This document shows, piece after piece, positions 5,283 through 5,375 of a stretch of 5,375 nucleotides of DNA. This stretch comes from an uncultured Marinosulfonomonas sp. Its GTDB lineage: Bacteria; Pseudomonadota; Alphaproteobacteria; Rhodobacterales; Rhodobacteraceae. The stretch lies in the NCBI GenBank assembly GCA_947311455.1, contig CAMZKY010000017.1, forward strand, positions 1 to 5,375, in the 5' to 3' direction. Under the pieces are notes generated by a model. That model was given only the letters and a program-made list of their open reading frames with translations. It made no database searches and was not told where the DNA came from. Each line of letters begins with the position of its first letter. Within the stretch, counting starts at the first letter, position 1. A program made the position numbers and the translations under genes.

Positions 5283-5375
5283 TTATGGTAACGATGAGGC
5301 GCCAGGTTCTTCTTCTACCCCACCTTCCTGAAGAATGATCTCAGCAAGGAATATATAGATATCCGCTAGGTGCCG
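5283..5375 (-). CDS. C-terminal end of an unrecognised protein (partial, enters from the right edge)
   Basis: The minus-strand frame is open from the window edge to a TAA at 5285-5283 and encodes 30 residues, starting RHLADIYIFLAEIILQEGG and ending in an acidic, then Ser/Pro-containing tail. The first 17 residues have the amphipathic, hydrophobic look of a real helix, and the tail resembles an ordinary protein end. The plus-strand frame over the same bases also looks codon-biased (F-F-F-Y-P-T-F-L) but is closed by TGA at 5295-5297 and TAG at 5367-5369, so the minus-strand reading is preferred. I do not recognise a family. It could equally be a pseudogene remnant or chance. If real, it is convergent with gatB. 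Confidence 0.4.
   Translation of the reverse strand, partial: RHLADIYIFLAEIILQEGGVEEEPGASSLP

Noticed and set aside
5238..5291. Tiny plus-strand open frame starting at 5238 in the spacer after the hairpins
   Set aside because: Only 17 codons, no ribosome binding site, and an unremarkable product.

Overview
The window looks like a chromosomal segment of an alphaproteobacterium, most likely a Rhodobacteraceae (Roseobacter-group) member. The evidence is the type of its PntA and GatB proteins, a stand-alone gatB without gatC or gatA beside it, and moderately GC-rich coding DNA. This placement is inference from protein character and is not backed by any search.

Layout. On the minus strand at the left edge lies the N-terminal third of pntA (NAD(P) transhydrogenase subunit alpha), running out of the window. 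Divergent from it is a rhodanese-like gene with a twin-arginine-type leader (685-1203), closed by a clear intrinsic terminator. Convergent with that is a small membrane methyltransferase of the isoprenylcysteine/PEMT-like type (1323-1784, minus). Divergent from the methyltransferase is a broken DUF523 gene (1883-2231, plus). Its N-terminus and its C-terminal two thirds are in different frames, and the conserved middle is missing. Next come two minus-strand genes 18 bp apart: a lipoprotein with an SLT lytic-transglycosylase domain (2882-3460), then a membrane-anchored putative zinc metallopeptidase (2288-2863) that is visibly AT-richer than its surroundings. A full-length gatB occupies 3599-5125 on the plus strand. 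Beyond it is a dense GC-rich inverted-repeat cluster (5134-5195), an AT-richer spacer, and possibly the last 30 codons of an unrecognised minus-strand gene entering from the right edge.

How the genes relate. pntA and gatB are housekeeping: NADPH supply by proton-coupled hydride transfer, and Gln-tRNA/Asn-tRNA formation by transamidation. The middle is a patchwork of small single genes, mostly for the cell envelope: an exported sulfurtransferase-like protein, a membrane methyltransferase, a wall-cleaving lipoprotein and a membrane metallopeptidase. The only likely operon besides pntAB is the transglycosylase-metallopeptidase pair. I see no RNA genes, CRISPR, insertion sequence or phage genes, and no convincing undescribed multi-gene system. 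The most worthwhile items are the decayed DUF523 gene, the odd-composition metallopeptidase next to a wall hydrolase, and the alternating hairpin cluster after gatB.
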